This document shows positions 60,887 through 64,000 of a stretch of 64,000 bases of DNA, one piece after another (within the stretch, counting starts at the first letter, position 1; the number at the start of each line of letters is the position of its first letter). The position numbers and the translations under genes are program-made. The DNA comes from Lycorma delicatula (Eukaryota > Arthropoda > Insecta > Hemiptera > Fulgoridae), in the NCBI RefSeq assembly GCF_047948215.1, contig NC_134456.1, forward strand, positions 62,887,529 to 62,951,528, read 5' to 3'. The notes beneath the pieces were generated by a model. It made no database searches, had not been told where the DNA came from, and saw nothing but the letters and a program-made list of their open reading frames with translations.

Positions 60887-63800
60887 TTAAATATACAAAT
60901 TATATATATATATTTTACTTATTTAGGTGGCCAGTAGACAGTTTCATTGTATCCTGAATTGTATATAATTTTAACATCTCTGAATTGATCATCTCCGTTA
61001 GGGATTTGATCAAATCTCAGCTTTCATCATTTTCCTGCGACATATAAACAAATTATGAAAGAACCTGGGTTTTTAAAAAAAGCACGGTTTGAAAGTTGAT
61101 AAAAGATAATGCCTTTATGTTAAAAATAATAGTTAAAAATAATAATTCATGTTAAAAATAATACTACTATTATAGGTTTATCAGTCATTTCATAGTTATT
61201 TGAAATGTATAGAAACTTATCAGAAACAAATTGAATCATGTTTTTGTTACGACATTCTTTTGTATATTTTATTAGTTAGTTTCTTTTATGTTAATATTAG
61301 ATAATTTAATAGGAATTATGAACTTATGTATTTGGGTTGACGCTAAGAAAAAAACAAGATCATGTGAAAACTACCCAGGAACTCAGAATTGTAGCTGGAA
61401 ATAAGTAATAACGAACGGAAACCGTTCTACAAAATGATTTGTAGTTGAGCTGTCTTGATTGAGTTTTGTATCGTTATAAGACACATCCTAATTTTAGAAG
61501 GATACAATTTGTAAATTCGTCAGGATTAGGATTCCGTATTAAAATAATTCGATTGTTAAACTATTAGTATAATTAATCCTCTCAAAATCTGTTTAACGTA
61601 ATCTTTTTACTATGAATCGTTTAAAAAACATCCACGCATATGAAAGAACTCCCTCTCTGTTGAAATTCATTCCGGTACCAGCAATCTTTAAACTTCTTAT
61701 AACTTTAAAGCTCTTTGAAATCCTAATATGAGACTATTATTCATTTAAAGTATAGATTTTCTTTTAAATTCAGTTCGTCTCGTTAAAGTAGATGAAGTCA
61801 TTTTCATTTTCAGAAAAAAGTCTATTTTCAGAATAAAACGAGTATATTTAAAATAGTTTATTTTCAGAAAACAGTTTCTGAATAATCAATTTTTATACTG
61901 CTTTAAAGAGTTATGATAATTTTACAGTAAGATATTATCTATATTTTTGAATCTAAAATTAAAAATTATAAAGAATCATTTAATATCAATATATACGTAC
62001 ATTTGAATAAATATGCGAAGTTTCTGTGATCTATAGAAAGTTCTGTAAAAAATGTATAAAATGTTGCAATGGAGTTACGAGTACACACAGCAATAAGTAT
62101 TTTATTTTTTTGAACAAATGTTTTCAAACGCTTTCTGATTGTGTCTTCGTATTTTTGTTAAAATTTTAAAATGCTTTGTTTAAAAAATAAATATTACCAA
62201 ACTAATAATGTTTGTTTAAATATTAGTTGTTTTAATTAAATCTGAAGAAAAATATCGATTGATGTTGAAAGAATGTATTTCTATAACAGTTGCATTATAT
62301 TTGAATAAAAAAAAAAAAATAATAAAAGTAACAAATCCTAGTTATGGTGGTTATCATTAGCATGATGATATATACTTGTGTAGCTTGCATGTGTAGAAAA
62401 AAAGTTCATTGTTAATAAATATTTACAAAGATATGTCCATATCATTTTCATTTTATTCCGACGATGAACATTTATCATATTAGCGTTATTGTTGTTGATC
62501 CAAGTTCTTAGGTAGTTATAGGGGTAAACATTTGTATTTTTGGAGGTACGTTAAAGGTGATCGTATGAAGATTGCTCCTCATTTGTGAAAACGTTTACTT
62601 ACTGTTTTCAGTTTATGAATTGAAAAGCGCTGTTTAGTGCAATTTACTACAAAAGGAATCGTGCTTCCTTTCATATAATTTACAATTCAGATCCAAATAA
62701 CCTGTATATTCTACTTTAATAATTCACGAATATAACTTATAATTTTAATTATAGTATTACGGATACAGTTTGTAAGTAATCCTAGCTGTTAACCAGTTAG
62801 ACCATAATAAGAAACCAGGATTTCGATTTACTGTTGCAGAGTGATCGGAAAATATTATGTCAGGGCTGATTTTTAGATTTTCTTGTACTAGCGCGTATAT
62901 CCAGCAGAAACCATTAAGATTATTTTGATCTTGTTCAGTGATACCATAAGATAATGTTCAAGTGTAAATGATTCTGATACCTATAATTTATAACGCTGTT
63001 AGCTTACTTCATTTTTTAGTAGTATGAGTTTATTTGTACATCTGTATATTTATCTAAAAGTGTTATTAACACTTATTATTATTTAATATCATAATTTGTT
63101 GAAAATGAAGATAATCGGCAGTAAATTCAAAAGAACTGCGTAAAAATTCTGTAAAGAAAAAAATATGGCGTAATTTTGAAGTCCTGTCGTTTATATTAAT
63201 AATTCTTTTAACTTTACAGTATTTTTGAATACTCATACACCTTCATTTGTTTAATAGTGATACGATTTCAGCTGAATTTACTGACAAAAAAATATATATA
63301 TTTAGTTTTCTACTTTCTTTTTAAATTTTCTTAATAATTCATGAGAAACCTAATGTATTATTATTTCTTTATCTTTTATTATGTTTCTGATGTATGAAAG
63401 AAGTATTTATCGTAGACTATATGGTGAATTATGGTTTTATTGTGGAAAGAAATTATTGCGCGTGGACAGTATATGTCGTGTGAACTTTCGCATCTTTGGT
63501 CATGAAAGGTTTTCCCTGAAGACAATAAGAGAAAGTAACTAAAATCGTTTTGAATATAAAATTGTTTGTTATTCGATCGGAATCTGAAAACGTAAATAAA
63601 CACATTTATTTATAATATTTATATAACTGTATTGTTATTTATGTGTACGATTATTCTTTTCGGATTAATACCATTTGTAAGATAATGAGGTATTTTTTTA
63701 CTTATTTTAAAATATTCATTTTATGAAATTTTAAATTGGAGTAAAAGTCGTGTGGACATGGTATTGTATATTATCAAAATACACGAGCATAGTACAAAAA

Positions 63801-64000
63801 GCTCGACTGTATTCTACCAAATAATATTTTTTCAGTTAAAATGCGTTTTTATTGCTCGGGTAGAGCGACAATGATTCAGGAAAGTGGTTTTTGAGATACA
63901 ATAAAAAGGTTTCTTTGAAACACTCTCAAATTAAAATAAATTTTCTCATTGACTCTTGAAGAAAAACGGGCGGAAGATGTGTTTTGATTTACAAAAACAT
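60887..64000. other. AT-rich non-coding DNA, nothing recognised
   Basis: Long AT-rich stretch with short (TA)n tracts and homopolymers. The only frame above 70 codons (minus 63379-63603) has no motif. No RNA gene or repeat partner seen. Confidence 0.6.

Noticed and set aside
1..64000. CRISPR array, bacterial operon or prophage
   Set aside because: No regularly spaced repeats, no ribosome-binding-site pattern and no dense coding. The window is eukaryotic in every respect.

Overview
The window looks like insect nuclear DNA, very AT-rich and gene-poor, with long homopolymer runs and (TA)n microsatellites. The only recognisable coding sequence is decayed transposon protein: two Tc1/mariner-type (IS630-like) transposases and an R1-like non-LTR reverse transcriptase. 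There are also many tRNA-derived SINEs and short inverted-repeat elements. Together these fit an insect, and by recollection of similar repeats a hemipteran is most likely; this is a judgement from repeat style, not a database match. I found no host protein-coding gene, no intact rRNA or tRNA gene, no CRISPR and no operon. The window is probably intergenic or lies inside a very long intron.

Layout. 0-4.2 kb: AT-rich DNA ending near a 64-bp (TA)n tract. 4.2-5.0 kb: a GC-rich decayed 3' end of an R1-like non-LTR element (minus strand). 8.3 kb: a SINE. 11.1 kb: a fresh 88-bp tandem duplication. 14.7-15.7 kb: a dead Tc1/mariner-type transposase (plus). 16.2 kb: a 225-bp foldback element. 21.5, 23.5 and 29.7 kb: further SINE copies, the last with a perfect 14-bp target-site duplication (TSD). 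25.7-31.9 kb: three dispersed, diverged copies of an unidentified repeat that share a conserved peptide signal. 33.1-35.0 kb: two interleaved direct-repeat pairs. 36.5 kb: a SINE body. 38.1-39.2 kb and 53.6-54.2 kb: two copies of one non-coding repeat family. 42.0-42.6 kb: a MITE with TA-flanked ends. 45.8-46.4 kb: two SINEs head to head. 47.5-48.2 kb: a large foldback. 49.5-50.3 kb: a non-autonomous DNA element with a 5-bp TSD. 51.9-53.2 kb: a nearly complete mariner-like element (minus) with four frameshifts. 57.3 kb: a SINE. 59.2-60.9 kb: a second, better preserved R1-like RT fragment (minus), enclosed between 46-bp inverted repeats. 60.9-64.0 kb: nothing recognised.

How the parts relate. 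The R1-like fragments at 4.2 and 59.3 kb share their 3' ends. Two SINE families with different tRNA-like heads share a 3' tail, so they probably use the same LINE machinery, which is not obviously the R1-like element. The most interesting structures are the head-to-head SINE pair with matching outer flanks, the inverted-repeat-enclosed RT fragment, and the repeat with the conserved VNLL...RRL...LHVLDL peptide signal.
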